From Rhodococcus koreensis (GTDB taxonomy: Bacteria > Actinomycetota > Actinomycetes > Mycobacteriales > Mycobacteriaceae), in assembly GCF_900105905.1 (NCBI RefSeq), contig NZ_FNSV01000005.1, positions 6,944,001-7,008,000 of the forward strand: a stretch of 64,000 nucleotides of DNA. Reading direction: 5' to 3'. The position numbers were made by a program, and so were the translations under genes. The notes under the pieces are model-generated. The model searched no databases. It worked only from the letters and a program-made list of their open reading frames with translations, and was not told the origin of the DNA. Below are positions 43,315-52,207 of this stretch, piece after piece; the stretch's first letter is position 1, and every line of letters starts with the position of its first letter.

Positions 43315-43450
43315 GGTCGACCCCGATCCGTCTGTGGTGCCGGTGAGCCTGCGTGTCAGCATGGTGGCGGAGGGCCAATCTTCATCCGCGGGAACCGTGG
43401 ATTGTTGCCTTCGAGCACGAGTGGGAGAGTTCTGTTTTCATCCCGCCCTC
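43315..43450 (+). ncRNA. Bridge-RNA-like leader of IS110 element 2
   Basis: Counterpart of 41654-41790 with the same conserved blocks and different variable segments (ATCCGTCTG, CGTGTCAGCAT, CCAATCTTCA). The second segment resembles the left flank of this element, CGTGGGAGCA (43181-43190), matching at 8 of 10 positions. Confidence 0.55.
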
Positions 43451-43512
43451 CCCTCAACGCGCACGCCTGCAACGGGCAGTGTCGCACATGAAGGGCGAGG
43501 GAGTGATCGGTG

Positions 43513-44754
43513 ATGGAAGTGGTGCACCCGCGGTGCGCGGGAATCGACATTTCGAAGAAGGACGCGAAGGTATGTGTCCGGATCCAGGGCTCCGGGAGGA
43601 GGCCGACGAACGCGACGGTGACGACCTGGGGTGCGATGACCAACCAGATCCTGGCGTTGTGTGAGCATTTGCTGGCCGAGAAGGTCACCTGTGTGGTGAT
43701 GGAGGCCACCGGCGAGTACTGGAAGCCCTACTACTACCTGCTCGAGGACACGCTGCCGGTGATGCTGGTCAACGCCCACGACGCTCGGAACATGCCAGGC
43801 CGCAAAACCGACGTCTCCGACGCTGCCTGGCTGGCCGACCTGGGCGCGCACGGGCTGCTGCGAGGATCACTGGTGCCGCCGCCTCCGATCCGCCGGCTGC
43901 GTGATCTCACCCGCGCTCGCACCGCGCTGACCCGCGACCGCGGCAGGGCGGTGCAGCGGATCGAGAAGGTCCTCGAGGACGCCGGGATCAAACTGTCCTC
44001 GGTCGCCACCGACATCATGGGTGTCTCCGGTCGGTTGATGTTGGAGGCCCTCATCGACGGATCCGACGATCCGGCGGCGATGGCGGATCTCGCGAAACGG
44101 CGGCTGCGGGTGAAGATCCCGGCCTTGACCGAGGCGCTGACCGGACGGTTCACCGCCCATCACGGGTTCTTGATCCGCATGCACCTGACTTTGATCGACC
44201 AGTACGGGCAGGCTCTAGGTGAGCTCGATGACCGGATCGCGGAGGCGATCGAGCCTTTTCGCGCGGCCCGGGACCTGCTGATCAGCATCCCGGGTTTCTC
44301 GACGGTCGTCGCTGAGGTGTTCCTCGCCGAGACCGGCGGCGACATGAGCGTGTTCCCGACCGCCGGTCATCTGGCCTCGTGGGCGGGGACCGCACCCGGC
44401 TCGAACGAGTCCGCGGGACGGGTGAAGTCGACCAAGACCCGGCCCGGCAACCGGCACCTGAAGGGTGCCCTCGGGACCGCAGCGCTGTCCGTGTCCCGCT
44501 CGAAGGGCACCTACTTCTCGGCCAAGTACAAGCGGATCGCATCCCACCGGGATCCGATGAAGGCGCTCGTCGCCGTCGAGCATGCGATGCTCGTCGCCGC
44601 CTGGAACATGCTCACCAACGGTGACCTCTACCGCGATCCCGGGGCCGACTACTTCACCCGACGCACCCCCACCAAGACAAGGGCCCGCGCGGTCGGCCAG
44701 CTCGAGGCACTCGGCTACCGCGTCATCCTCGAACCACTCGCCGACACCGCATAA
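43513..44754 (+). CDS. IS110-family transposase (intact)
   Basis: 413 residues. The N-terminal DEDD nuclease fold shows Asp in GIDISKKDAKVCV, Glu in VVMEATGEYW, and Asp residues in DVSDAAWLADL. The C-terminal Transposase_20 domain has PGFSTVVAEVFLAETGGD and APGSNESAGRVKSTK, where the conserved Ser is the expected nucleophile. IS110 enzymes recombine DNA using a bridge RNA from the element's own non-coding end. The open frame and intact motifs suggest this copy is active. The codon before the ATG is an in-frame GTG that could also start it. Confidence 0.95.
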   Translation: MEVVHPRCAGIDISKKDAKVCVRIQGSGRRPTNATVTTWGAMTNQILALCEHLLAEKVTCVVMEATGEYWKPYYYLLEDTLPVMLVNAHDARNMPGRKTDVSDAAWLADLGAHGLLRGSLVPPPPIRRLRDLTRARTALTRDRGRAVQRIEKVLEDAGIKLSSVATDIMGVSGRLMLEALIDGSDDPAAMADLAKRRLRVKIPALTEALTGRFTAHHGFLIRMHLTLIDQYGQALGELDDRIAEAIEPFRAARDLLISIPGFSTVVAEVFLAETGGDMSVFPTAGHLASWAGTAPGSNESAGRVKSTKTRPGNRHLKGALGTAALSVSRSKGTYFSAKYKRIASHRDPMKALVAVEHAMLVAAWNMLTNGDLYRDPGADYFTRRTPTKTRARAVGQLEALGYRVILEPLADTA

Positions 44755-44831
44755 CCCACCACCGCCGGACCCGGTCAACCCGTCGTAATCCCGGCGGGTC
44801 ACCGACCCCTGTCCTCACCCGCGGTGGTCAC

Positions 44832-45290
44832 CTAATTTTCGTGGGAGCGCATCGACTTCGGCCTGCCGGGAGCGCGGGGCGGTCGCCGCTGTTGCTCGAT
44901 GTACTGCCGGATGATCGAGATCGGTGCCCCGCCGCACGATGCGGCGAAGTAGCTCGGGGACCAGAGGTGCCCGTTCATGGAGTGCCGGTTCACCCATTCG
45001 CGATACTGGTCGCGCAGGCGGCGTGCGGAGACGCCTTTGAGGCTGTTCACCAGCTTCGAGACTTGGATGGTCGGAGGGTAGTCGATCAGCAGGTGCACGT
45101 GGTCGCCCTCCCCGTCGAACTCGACCAACCGGGAACCGAAGTCGTCGCACACGCTGCGCATCACCTGTTCGCAGGTGGTCAGCATCTCGTCGGTAAGGGC
45201 TCCCTTCCGATACTTGGTAACAAAGACCAAGTGGACGTGTAGGGCGGCAAAAACGGAGCGGCCACGTCTGTATTCCGGTTCAGAAACCAT
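44832..45290 (-). pseudogene. tnpA: IS200-type transposase TnpA, C-terminus replaced by IS110 sequence
   Basis: 152 codons. Single-strand Y1 transposase with the HUH motif GDHVHLLID near residue 63 and the catalytic Tyr in IIRQYIEQQ near 128. Both catalytic parts are kept. The last residues, SHEN-stop, are encoded by the right end of IS110 element 2; the native end (ELIRP) lies 3.3 kb away. Since only the extreme C-terminus changed, the protein could still fold, but the left end of its element is now separated by the insertions. It is divergent from tnpB. Confidence 0.85.
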
Positions 45291-45312
45291 AGACCAATGA
45301 TATTCTGTGGGT

Positions 45313-46427
45313 GTGCAGTTGCGATACCAGTACCGCGTCTATCCGACGCCCGGTCAGCAGGACATGCTGGCCCGGTCGTTCGGGTGTGCACGGGTGGTGT
45401 TCAACGACTGCCTGCGCATCCGCCAAGACGCGTATGCGGCCGGGGTGAGCCTGTCGGATACCGCCGTACAGAAGCAGGTGGTCACCGCGGCGAAAAAGAC
45501 TCCGGAGCGGGCCTGGTTGGGCGAGGTCGCCTCGGTGGTGCTGGTGCAGGCGTGCCAGGACGCGCGGCGGGCGTACCGAAACTGGTTCGACTCGCTCTCC
45601 GGGAAACGGAAGGGCCGCATGGTCGGCGCGCCGCGGCTGCGGTCCCGCCGGGACAATCGGCAGACGATCCGTCTGACCCGCAACGGGTTTTCGATCCGAC
45701 CGAACGGGAAGCTGTACGTGGCGAAGGTCGGCGAGGTGGAGGTCGCCTGGTCCCGCGATCTGCCGTCGGAACCGTCGTCGGTGACGATCATCAAGGATGC
45801 GGCGGGCCGGTATTTCGCGTCGTTCGTGGTCGAGACGACCGACGAACCGCTGCCGCCGGTCGATGCGGAGGTCGGGATCGACCTCGGGTTGGCGACGTTC
45901 GCGGTGCTGTCGAACGGCGAGACGATCAGCTCGCCGAAGTTCCTGCGCCGTGCCGAACGCAAGCTCGGCGCAGCAACAACCGGGTCAAGGCACGTCTTCG
46001 CGTCGCGAAGGCCCACGCCAGAGTGTCCGACGCCCGCAGGGACTGGGCGCACAAGCATTCCACGGCGATCATCCGCGAGAACCAAGCGGTGTTCGTCGAG
46101 GATCTGTGCGTGCGGGGGCTGGCGCGGACACGGTTGGCGAAATCGGTACACGACGCCGGGTGGGGGATGTTCACCCGCATGCTGGAGGAGAAAGCCGCCC
46201 GCTACGGGCGCACCTTCGTCAAGGTGGACCGGTTCTATCCGTCGTCGCAGATCTGCTCCCGATGTGGGGTCCGGGGCGGCCCGAAACCGCTCTCGATCCG
46301 GGAGTGGACATGCACGGCGTGCGACGCGGTTCACGACCGCGACGTCAACGCCGCGAAGAACATCCACGCCGCAGGACGTGCGGAGTGGCTAAACGCCTGC
46401 GGAGGGGCCGTCAGCCTTCCCTCCTAG
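45313..46427 (+). pseudogene. tnpB: TnpB of element B, inactivated by an internal deletion and frameshift
   Basis: Starts GTG 45313 (QLRYQYRVYPTPGQQ). Frame one holds the first catalytic Asp (EVGIDLGLATF) and runs to about RAERKLGAA near 45970. The continuation SNNRVKARLRVAKAHARVSD, the catalytic Glu (VFVEDLCVRGL), zinc cysteines (CSRCG, CTAC) and final Asp (HDRDVNAAKNI) are in another frame. Compared with element A, the KAQRALAKKQKGSRN segment is missing at the break, so a deletion not divisible by three is the likely cause. Confidence 0.88.
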
Positions 46428-46520
46428 AGGGAAGCGAGCCCCAGTGAAACAGGAACCCACCCCAGCGGCGCGCAGCGGCGCAGAAGGAATCCCGGCCGTT
46501 CACGGCCGGGAGGACGTCAA
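46428..46520 (+). ncRNA. Right end / putative omega-RNA scaffold of element B
   Basis: Contains GTGAAACAGGAACC (46444-46457) and the perfect 8-bp hairpin CCCGGCCG-TTCA-CGGCCGGG (46491-46510), both matching element A, then GTCAA. Because its tnpB is broken, this RNA could serve only a TnpB supplied in trans, such as that of element A. Confidence 0.5.
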
Positions 46521-46578
46521 ATGAAGCGAGTTCCCACAACAAACAAACAACAACGTCCCACCGAGTTGGACAACTGTC

Positions 46579-47277
46579 TCAATCACGGATCGCCCAGGCC
46601 ATCCGCGCGAGGGAAAGCGCCTGTTCCGCGCGCTCGATCACCACCTCCCGCGACTCGCTGATGTGCGCGAGCAGTGTGTCGTACGCGGTATCGAGCTTGC
46701 CGTCGAGTGCGAACTCGGCCACCGCGATGTGCTCGTCGACGGTCGCGCTCATGCGGTCGGGGGTCAGGTAGTCGAACATCCGGACCGGCCGAACCTTCGC
46801 GTTCACGCTGACGAGCGCATCGGACAGCGCCCGGTTTCCGGCCGACCGCAGTAGCACCGTGTGGAACTGCTCGTCGAGCGCGACGAATCCGGCATCCGGC
46901 TCGGGGTTCTCCTTCCGCAGCGCGTACCACCGCTCGAGTTCCGGTCCCAGAACGTCCGGGTCGTGCGACAGCGACTCGTCGGCACGGACCCGGGCGATTC
47001 CCTGAAGCTCGAGGGTGATGCGCAGTTCGTACAGTCCGGCCAGTTCGTCGATGCGGGGGCGGTACGGAAACAGTCCGCCGACGTCGCGCTGGACGAGTCC
47101 GTCGGCGAGGAGCCGGGCGAGGGCCTCCCGCACCGGTGTCCGCGACACTCCATAGGTGTCGGCGAGACGCTCCTCGCCGAGCCGCTGTCCCGGCGGGATC
47201 CGGCCGCTCATCAGATCGGTGCGCAGCGACAGGTACACGTGGTCGCTGAGGGAACCGGCCGGTTCTCGGCGGGCCAT
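46579..47277 (-). CDS. GntR-family regulator with FCD domain
   Basis: 232 residues. The N-terminal winged helix reads GQRLGEERLADTYGVSRTPV, and the C-terminal FCD ligand domain has the metal/ligand residues DEQFHTVLL and VDEHIAVAEFAL. Its ATG overlaps the TGA of urtE (TGATG), so it is the last gene of the urt operon and probably its regulator. A strong inverted repeat before urtA is the likely binding site, with a matching half-site before uca. The effector is unknown; urea, allophanate or an amide are candidates by context. Confidence 0.9.
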   Translation of the reverse strand: MARREPAGSLSDHVYLSLRTDLMSGRIPPGQRLGEERLADTYGVSRTPVREALARLLADGLVQRDVGGLFPYRPRIDELAGLYELRITLELQGIARVRADESLSHDPDVLGPELERWYALRKENPEPDAGFVALDEQFHTVLLRSAGNRALSDALVSVNAKVRPVRMFDYLTPDRMSATVDEHIAVAEFALDGKLDTAYDTLLAHISESREVVIERAEQALSLARMAWAIRD

Positions 47278-47990
47278 CAGATCGCCATCGCCGCGCGGAC
47301 GTCGGAGACCGCGGTCCGGACGTCGGAATCGGGTGCGGCGCCGCCGTCGCCGGACGACGTGACCCGCCCGGACTCGAGGACGTAGTAGCGCTCGGCGGAT
47401 TCGAGCGCGAACCCGATGTGCTGTTCCACCAACAGGACTCCGAGGCCGCCGCGGCGGGTGAGTTCCATGATCGTGCGTTCGATCTCCGTCACGACGGACG
47501 GCTGGATTCCCTCCGTCGGTTCGTCGAGGATCAGCATCTTCGGTTCCGTGATCAGCGCCCGCGCGATGGCGAGTTGCTGACGCTGGCCCCCGGAGAGGAG
47601 ACCGGCGCGCCGGTCGAGCAGGCCGCGCAGCGCCGGGAACAGGTCGAGCGCCTCGCCGACGAGTTCCTTGCCGCGCTTGCGGCCGTCCGCCACCACCTGC
47701 AGGTTCTCCGCGGTCGTCAGCTGACCGAACGACTGCTGGCCCTGCGGCACGTACGCGAGGCCGCGCGCCACCCGGGCGCTGGGCCGCAGCGCCGTGACGT
47801 CCTCGCCGTCGAACAGCACCCGCCCGGAATTCACCTTGATCAGTCCGACCGCGGCCCGGAGAAGCGTGGTCTTGCCTGCGCCGTTGTGTCCCATCACCGC
47901 GGCGACCCCGTCCGACGGGACCGTCAGCGACACTCCGTGGATCACCTCGGTTCGGCCGTACCCGGCCCGGACGTCGTCAAGCTCGAGCAT
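47277..47990 (-). CDS. urtE: Urea/amide ABC transporter ATP-binding protein UrtE
   Basis: 237 residues from ATG 47990; the longer in-frame reading overlaps urtD and was rejected. Walker A GHNGAGKTT, signature LSGGQRQQLAIA, Walker B MLILDEPTEGIQPSVV, and VLLVEQHIGFAL are all present. It is the LivF-type partner of UrtD in a HAAT-family importer. It overlaps urtD by 14 bp and the GntR gene by one. Confidence 0.93.
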   Translation of the reverse strand: MLELDDVRAGYGRTEVIHGVSLTVPSDGVAAVMGHNGAGKTTLLRAAVGLIKVNSGRVLFDGEDVTALRPSARVARGLAYVPQGQQSFGQLTTAENLQVVADGRKRGKELVGEALDLFPALRGLLDRRAGLLSGGQRQQLAIARALITEPKMLILDEPTEGIQPSVVTEIERTIMELTRRGGLGVLLVEQHIGFALESAERYYVLESGRVTSSGDGGAAPDSDVRTAVSDVRAAMAI

Positions 47991-48822
47991 CGCTGTCCTC
48001 CTTCGAAACGTCGGGCTGCAACTCGGGGGCGGCGCCCGCCGCGGCGGTCCCGAGGTACACCTCCTGCACACGGGGATCGGCCTGCACCTGCTCGACCGTT
48101 CCCTCGCTCAGCACCTTCCCGGCGTGCAACACCGTCACCGAGGTCGCGAACGCGCGCATGAAGTCCATGTCGTGCTCGACCACCACGACGGTCCGTTCAC
48201 CGCCGATGCGGCGCAGCAGGTTTCCCGTCTCCTCGCGTTCCTCGTGGCTCATGCCCGCCACTGGCTCGTCGAGCAGCAGGACCGAGCAGTTCTGCACGAG
48301 GAGCATGCCGATCTCGAGCCACTGCTTCTGCCCGTGCGCGAGGATTCCGGCCGGGGTGTCGCGGAGCTTGCCGAGACCCGTGATGTCGAGCGCCTCCTCG
48401 ATCGCGGGGAGCACCGTCTTGCGGCGGCGCAGCAGGGTGAGCGCGGAGCGGCCCGCGCCCGCGGCGATGTCGAGGTTCTGGAGCACCGACAGTTCCTCGA
48501 ACACACTCGCCGTCTGGAACGTGCGGCCCACGCCGAGCCGGGCGATGCGGTGCACCTTCTTGCCGATCAACTCGACGCCGGATTTCGTGACCGATCCCGT
48601 CGCGGGGACGAGCCCGGTGATGGCGTCGACCAGCGTGGTCTTGCCCGCGCCGTTGGGGCCGATCAGGAACCGCAGATCGCCCTGCATCAGGGTGAGGTCG
48701 ACGCCGTCGACCGCCTTGAAGCCGTCGAAGCTGACCCGCAGGTCCCGGACCTCGAGGTACTCGCTGGACATTCCGGCGTTGCCGCCGAGCACCGGCTCCC
48801 TGGTTGTGGTGGGAATCGTCAT
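47977..48822 (-). CDS. urtD: Urea/amide ABC transporter ATP-binding protein UrtD
   Basis: 281 residues from ATG 48822, which overlaps the TGA of urtC (ATGA). Walker A GPNGAGKTT, UrtD-type signature LAHGQKQWLEIGM, Walker B VLLLDEPVAGMS, and the LivG-like loop GVGRTFQTASVFEELSV are clear. Together with UrtE it powers the importer. Confidence 0.94.
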   Translation of the reverse strand: MTIPTTTREPVLGGNAGMSSEYLEVRDLRVSFDGFKAVDGVDLTLMQGDLRFLIGPNGAGKTTLVDAITGLVPATGSVTKSGVELIGKKVHRIARLGVGRTFQTASVFEELSVLQNLDIAAGAGRSALTLLRRRKTVLPAIEEALDITGLGKLRDTPAGILAHGQKQWLEIGMLLVQNCSVLLLDEPVAGMSHEEREETGNLLRRIGGERTVVVVEHDMDFMRAFATSVTVLHAGKVLSEGTVEQVQADPRVQEVYLGTAAAGAAPELQPDVSKEDSDARA

Positions 48823-49937
48823 CGCGCCATCTCCATTCGTTCCGCCGCCTCGGTCTCGTCCTCCGGACCGGGCCGTGGCTGCTGCTCGGACGCGGCCTTC
48901 TGCTTGCGCTTCAGCAGCGCGAACAGTCCCGCGACACCTGCGGGGAAGAATCCGACTACCACGATGAACAGCAGACCCTGCGCGTAGATCCAGCCGGACG
49001 GGAACGACTCCGAGAAGGCGCTCTGCGCCCACGCCACCCCGATCGCGCCGAGGACGGGGCCGAGGAGCGTGGCGCGTCCGCCGATGGCCACCCCGATCAG
49101 GAACGCGATCGACGGGACGATCCCGACGTCGGCGGGGGAGATGATGCCGACGATCGGCACGAACAGCGCACCGGCGAGGCCTGCGAAGAATGCTGCCGTC
49201 ACGTAGGCGACGAGTTTGATGTTCGCCGGGTCGTACCCGAGGAAGCGCACCCGCTCCTCCTGATCCCGGACGGCGACGAGCAGTTCACCGTACCGGCTGT
49301 TCATCAGCTGCCGGGTGACGGCGACGACGGCCAGCAGCACGCCTGCGGCGATGAAGAACAGCATCTGCTTGTTGGCCGGATCGTTCAGGTTGAAACCGAA
49401 GAACGTGCGAAACCGGTTGAGGCCGTTGCTTCCTCCGGTGCTCTGCTGACCCACCAGCAGGATGGCGAACGCGGCGGCGAGTGCCTGGCTGAGAATCGCG
49501 AAATACGCGCCCTTGACGCGGCGCTTGAACACGCCGAGGCCGAGGACGAACGCCACCGACGCGGGGACCAGGAGGATTCCCAGGATCGTCACGATCGGCG
49601 AAGTGAACGGCACCCAGTAGCCCGGCAGTTCCCGGATGCCCGCGATCTGCATGAAGTCGGGCACGGTGTCGCCGCGGAGTTCGGCGTCGGCGATCTTCAG
49701 ATGCATCGCCATCATGTACGCGCCCAGTCCGAAGAACACACCCTGGCCGAGCGTGAGCATGCCGCCGCGGCCCCAGGCGAGGCCGATCCCGACCGCGACG
49801 ATCGCGAAGCACAGGAACTTGCCGAGCAGACTCAGCCGGAAGTCGCTGAGGACCGCGGGGGCGAGAACGAACAGAAGCAGCGCGGCCAGCGCGAATCCCG
49901 CCCGCGCGCGGTAGCGGCCACTCGTCAGGATGCTCAT
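48819..49937 (-). CDS. urtC: Urea/amide ABC transporter permease UrtC
   Basis: 372 residues with about ten membrane helices. LAWGRGGMLTLGQGVFFGLG and FKRRVKGAYFAILSQALAAA are LivM/UrtC hallmarks. The C-terminus is charged and cytoplasmic. ATG 49937 overlaps the stop of urtB (ATGA). It pairs with UrtB to form the channel. Confidence 0.94.
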   Translation of the reverse strand: MSILTSGRYRARAGFALAALLLFVLAPAVLSDFRLSLLGKFLCFAIVAVGIGLAWGRGGMLTLGQGVFFGLGAYMMAMHLKIADAELRGDTVPDFMQIAGIRELPGYWVPFTSPIVTILGILLVPASVAFVLGLGVFKRRVKGAYFAILSQALAAAFAILLVGQQSTGGSNGLNRFRTFFGFNLNDPANKQMLFFIAAGVLLAVVAVTRQLMNSRYGELLVAVRDQEERVRFLGYDPANIKLVAYVTAAFFAGLAGALFVPIVGIISPADVGIVPSIAFLIGVAIGGRATLLGPVLGAIGVAWAQSAFSESFPSGWIYAQGLLFIVVVGFFPAGVAGLFALLKRKQKAASEQQPRPGPEDETEAAERMEMAR

Positions 49938-50818
49938 ACGAGACTCCTCGTCTTGACGGCGAACAGGCCCTGCGGCCGAACCTGGAGGAACACCACGATG
50001 ACCACGAACACGATGACCTTGGCGATCGACGCCGTGGTCGAGTACTCGACGAACGAATTGAGGATGCCGAGCGCGAACGCGGCGATCACCGCACCCTTCA
50101 TCTGGCCCAGGCCGCCGACGACGACCACCAGGAACGCGTCGATGAGGTAACTCTGGCCGATGGTCGGGCTCGTCGAGCCGATCAGGGTCAGCGCCACACC
50201 CGCGACGCCCGCCAGCCCGGAACCGATGAAGAACGTCGTCACATCGGTTCGGCGACTGGAGATCCCGCTCGTCTCCGCGAGGTCGCGGTTCTGTACAACG
50301 GCGCGGATGCGGCGTCCCATCGACGACTTCTGCATCGCCAGCGACAGCGCGACGACGGCCACGACGGCGAGCACCAGGATGAACAGCCGCGTCTTCGGGA
50401 CCACCGCGCCCAGGATCTCCACCCCGCCGGACAGCCAGCCCGGTGCGGCGACGTTGACGGCGGGCGCCCCGAAGACGTCGCGGGCCAGTTGCTGCAGGAT
50501 CAGTCCCACACCGAACGTCACCAGCAGCGTGTCCAGCGGCCGGTGGTACATCCGCTTCACGAGTGTCACCTCGAGCAGGACGCCCATCGCACCACCGACC
50601 ACGAAACCGACGAGCAGAGAAATGAACAGAGAACCGGTCGCGCTCGACACCACCTGCTGCACCACGTAGGCCGTGTACGAGCCGGCCATGATGAATTCGC
50701 CGTGCGCCATGTTGATGACGCCCATCTGGCCGAACGTCAACGACAGCCCCAGCGCCGCGAGCAACAGGATCGATCCGATACTCAACCCGGTGAACAGCTG
50801 TCCGATCACTACATCCAT
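49934..50818 (-). CDS. urtB: Urea/amide ABC transporter permease UrtB
   Basis: 294 residues, about eight membrane helices. LTFGQMGVINMAHGEFIMAG is the LivH/UrtB signature and SSMGRRIRAVVQNRDLAETS the coupling loop. Unlike some UrtB proteins it has no long N-terminal extension. AGAGGA lies upstream of the ATG. It follows urtA after 48 bp. Confidence 0.94.
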   Translation of the reverse strand: MDVVIGQLFTGLSIGSILLLAALGLSLTFGQMGVINMAHGEFIMAGSYTAYVVQQVVSSATGSLFISLLVGFVVGGAMGVLLEVTLVKRMYHRPLDTLLVTFGVGLILQQLARDVFGAPAVNVAAPGWLSGGVEILGAVVPKTRLFILVLAVVAVVALSLAMQKSSMGRRIRAVVQNRDLAETSGISSRRTDVTTFFIGSGLAGVAGVALTLIGSTSPTIGQSYLIDAFLVVVVGGLGQMKGAVIAAFALGILNSFVEYSTTASIAKVIVFVVIVVFLQVRPQGLFAVKTRSLV

Positions 50819-50866
50819 CGATGTATGTCCTCTCTCTTCCCTCGTGCTCGTCGGACCGTGTTCCAG

Positions 50867-52117
50867 CTACCCCAGCGACTCGGCCCACGGGTAGGACTTC
50901 AGGTACGGGTCCGGCTGAATCGGGGTGCCCGAATCCCAGACCGTGTAGATCAGGCCGTCGCCGCGGATCTCACCGATGCGCGCGGTCTTGGTGATGTGAT
51001 GGTTGGACCCGTCGATGGTGACCAGTCCCTCCGGCGCGGCGAACGTGACACCGTCCGCGTTGTCCTGGATGTCCTTGGTGGCGAAGGAGTTCGCCTTCTC
51101 GACAGTGTTCTTCCACAGGTACACGGACGTGTACGCGGCTTCCATCGGGTCGGACGTCGGCTTGTTCGCGCCGTACCGGGCCTTGTACGCGTCGACGAAC
51201 TTCTTGTTCTCCGGCGTGTCGATGGTCTGGTAGTAGTTCCATGCGGTCAGCTGACCTTCGATGTTCTGGACGCCGATGCCGCCGACCTCCTCCTCGGCGA
51301 TCGACACCGACACGACGGGCATGTCGGCGGGCTTCAGGCCGACGTTCGCGTACTCGCGGAAGAAGGCGACGTTGGAATCGCCGTTCAGGGTGTTGAACAC
51401 GGCATCCGCGTCGGCGGAGCGGACCTTGTTGACGATGGTCGAGAAGTCGGTGGAGCCGAGCGGTGTGTAGTCCTCGCCCTTGATCTCGATGCCGTTGGCC
51501 TCCGCGTACGCCTTGATGATGCGGTTGGCCGTTTGCGGGAACACGTAGTCGCTACCCACCAGGTACAGCGACTTGACGCCCTTCTCCTTCAGGTAGTCGA
51601 GAGCGGGCACGATCTGCTGGTTGGTGGTCGCGCCGGTGTAGAAGATGTTCTTCGAGTCCTCGAGCCCCTCGTACTGCACGGGGTAGTAGAGCAGCGAGTT
51701 GTTGTCCTCGAACACCGGCAGCATCGCCTTGCGGCTCGACGACGTCCAGCCGCCGAACACGGCTGCGACGCAATCGCTGCTGATGAGCTTCTCGGCCTTC
51801 TCCGCGAACACGGTGGGCTCCGAGGCGCCGTCCTCGGCCACGATCTGGATCTTCTTGCCGAGCACGCCGCCCGAGTTGTTGATCTCGTCGACCGCGAGTG
51901 CGATCGAGTCCCGGACGGTCACCTCACTGATGGCCATGGTGCCGGACAGCGAGTTCAGAGACCCGACCTTGATCGTGTCCCCGGACGTGTCCACACAGGA
52001 CGCCGCGGTGGACTCGCCGGCCGTGTCGGACGCCTTGCTGCCGCAACCGGTCAGCACGAGCCCGATGGCGGCGAGCGCGGTCGGTGCAGCGAGGGCGCGC
52101 TTGGAGAAGGTGCGCAT
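50867..52117 (-). CDS. urtA: Urea/short-amide-binding lipoprotein UrtA
   Basis: 416 residues. The N-terminus is a lipoprotein signal with lipobox LVLTGC (Cys25), anchoring it outside the membrane. The mature part is a periplasmic-binding-protein type I fold of the AmiC/UrtA class (LNSLSGTMAISEVTVRD, FGGWTSSSRKAMLPVFE, YYPVQYEGLEDSKNIFYTGA). It captures urea or short amides for UrtBCDE. It is first in the operon. Nearby uca/atzF and fmdA suggest urea or formamide as ligands. An upstream GTGAC-N6-GTGAC (52246-52261) might be a GlnR-type nitrogen site, at low confidence. Confidence 0.95.
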   Translation of the reverse strand: MRTFSKRALAAPTALAAIGLVLTGCGSKASDTAGESTAASCVDTSGDTIKVGSLNSLSGTMAISEVTVRDSIALAVDEINNSGGVLGKKIQIVAEDGASEPTVFAEKAEKLISSDCVAAVFGGWTSSSRKAMLPVFEDNNSLLYYPVQYEGLEDSKNIFYTGATTNQQIVPALDYLKEKGVKSLYLVGSDYVFPQTANRIIKAYAEANGIEIKGEDYTPLGSTDFSTIVNKVRSADADAVFNTLNGDSNVAFFREYANVGLKPADMPVVSVSIAEEEVGGIGVQNIEGQLTAWNYYQTIDTPENKKFVDAYKARYGANKPTSDPMEAAYTSVYLWKNTVEKANSFATKDIQDNADGVTFAAPEGLVTIDGSNHHITKTARIGEIRGDGLIYTVWDSGTPIQPDPYLKSYPWAESLG

Positions 52118-52173
52118 CTACGGGCCTTTCCGTCGGAGGACTTGGTGGACCTCCGCAACCCGGGACATGTATC

Positions 52174-52207
52174 CGCCCCACGTATACAGAGGTGTATTCG
52201 TGGGGCG
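52174..52207. promoter_or_regulatory. Strong inverted repeat upstream of urtA, probable GntR operator
   Basis: Fifteen-base arms CGCCCCACGTATACA and TGTATTCGTGGGGCG with a 4-nt spacer match at 14 positions. It lies 57-90 bp upstream of urtA. The core ATACA-N4-TGTAT fits dimeric GntR binding. Confidence 0.75.

Larger units (their letters stand above)
43191..44848 (+). mobile_element. IS110-family element 2, directly behind element 1
   Basis: Same layout as element 1: start near ATTCAGGGGCGC, ~320-bp leader, intact transposase, and a right end TTTTCGTGGGAG at 44836-44847. The last 221 bp (44628-44848) match 42969-43189 at all but one position, while leader and most of the transposase are clearly diverged. 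Confidence 0.78.
41492..46520. mobile_element. IS200/IS605-family element B, interrupted by two IS110-family elements
   Basis: The left end carries a hairpin CCGGTCC-TTCA-GGGCCGG (41493-41510), like the left end of element A. The right end carries CCCGGCCG-TTCA-CGGCCGGG (46491-46510) followed by GTCAA at 46516-46520. tnpA (minus) and tnpB (plus) diverge inside. Deleting 41521-44848 in silico rejoins the tnpA reading frame exactly, so both IS110 elements entered this element. The outer element lies against the 5' end of the SDR gene. Confidence 0.8.
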
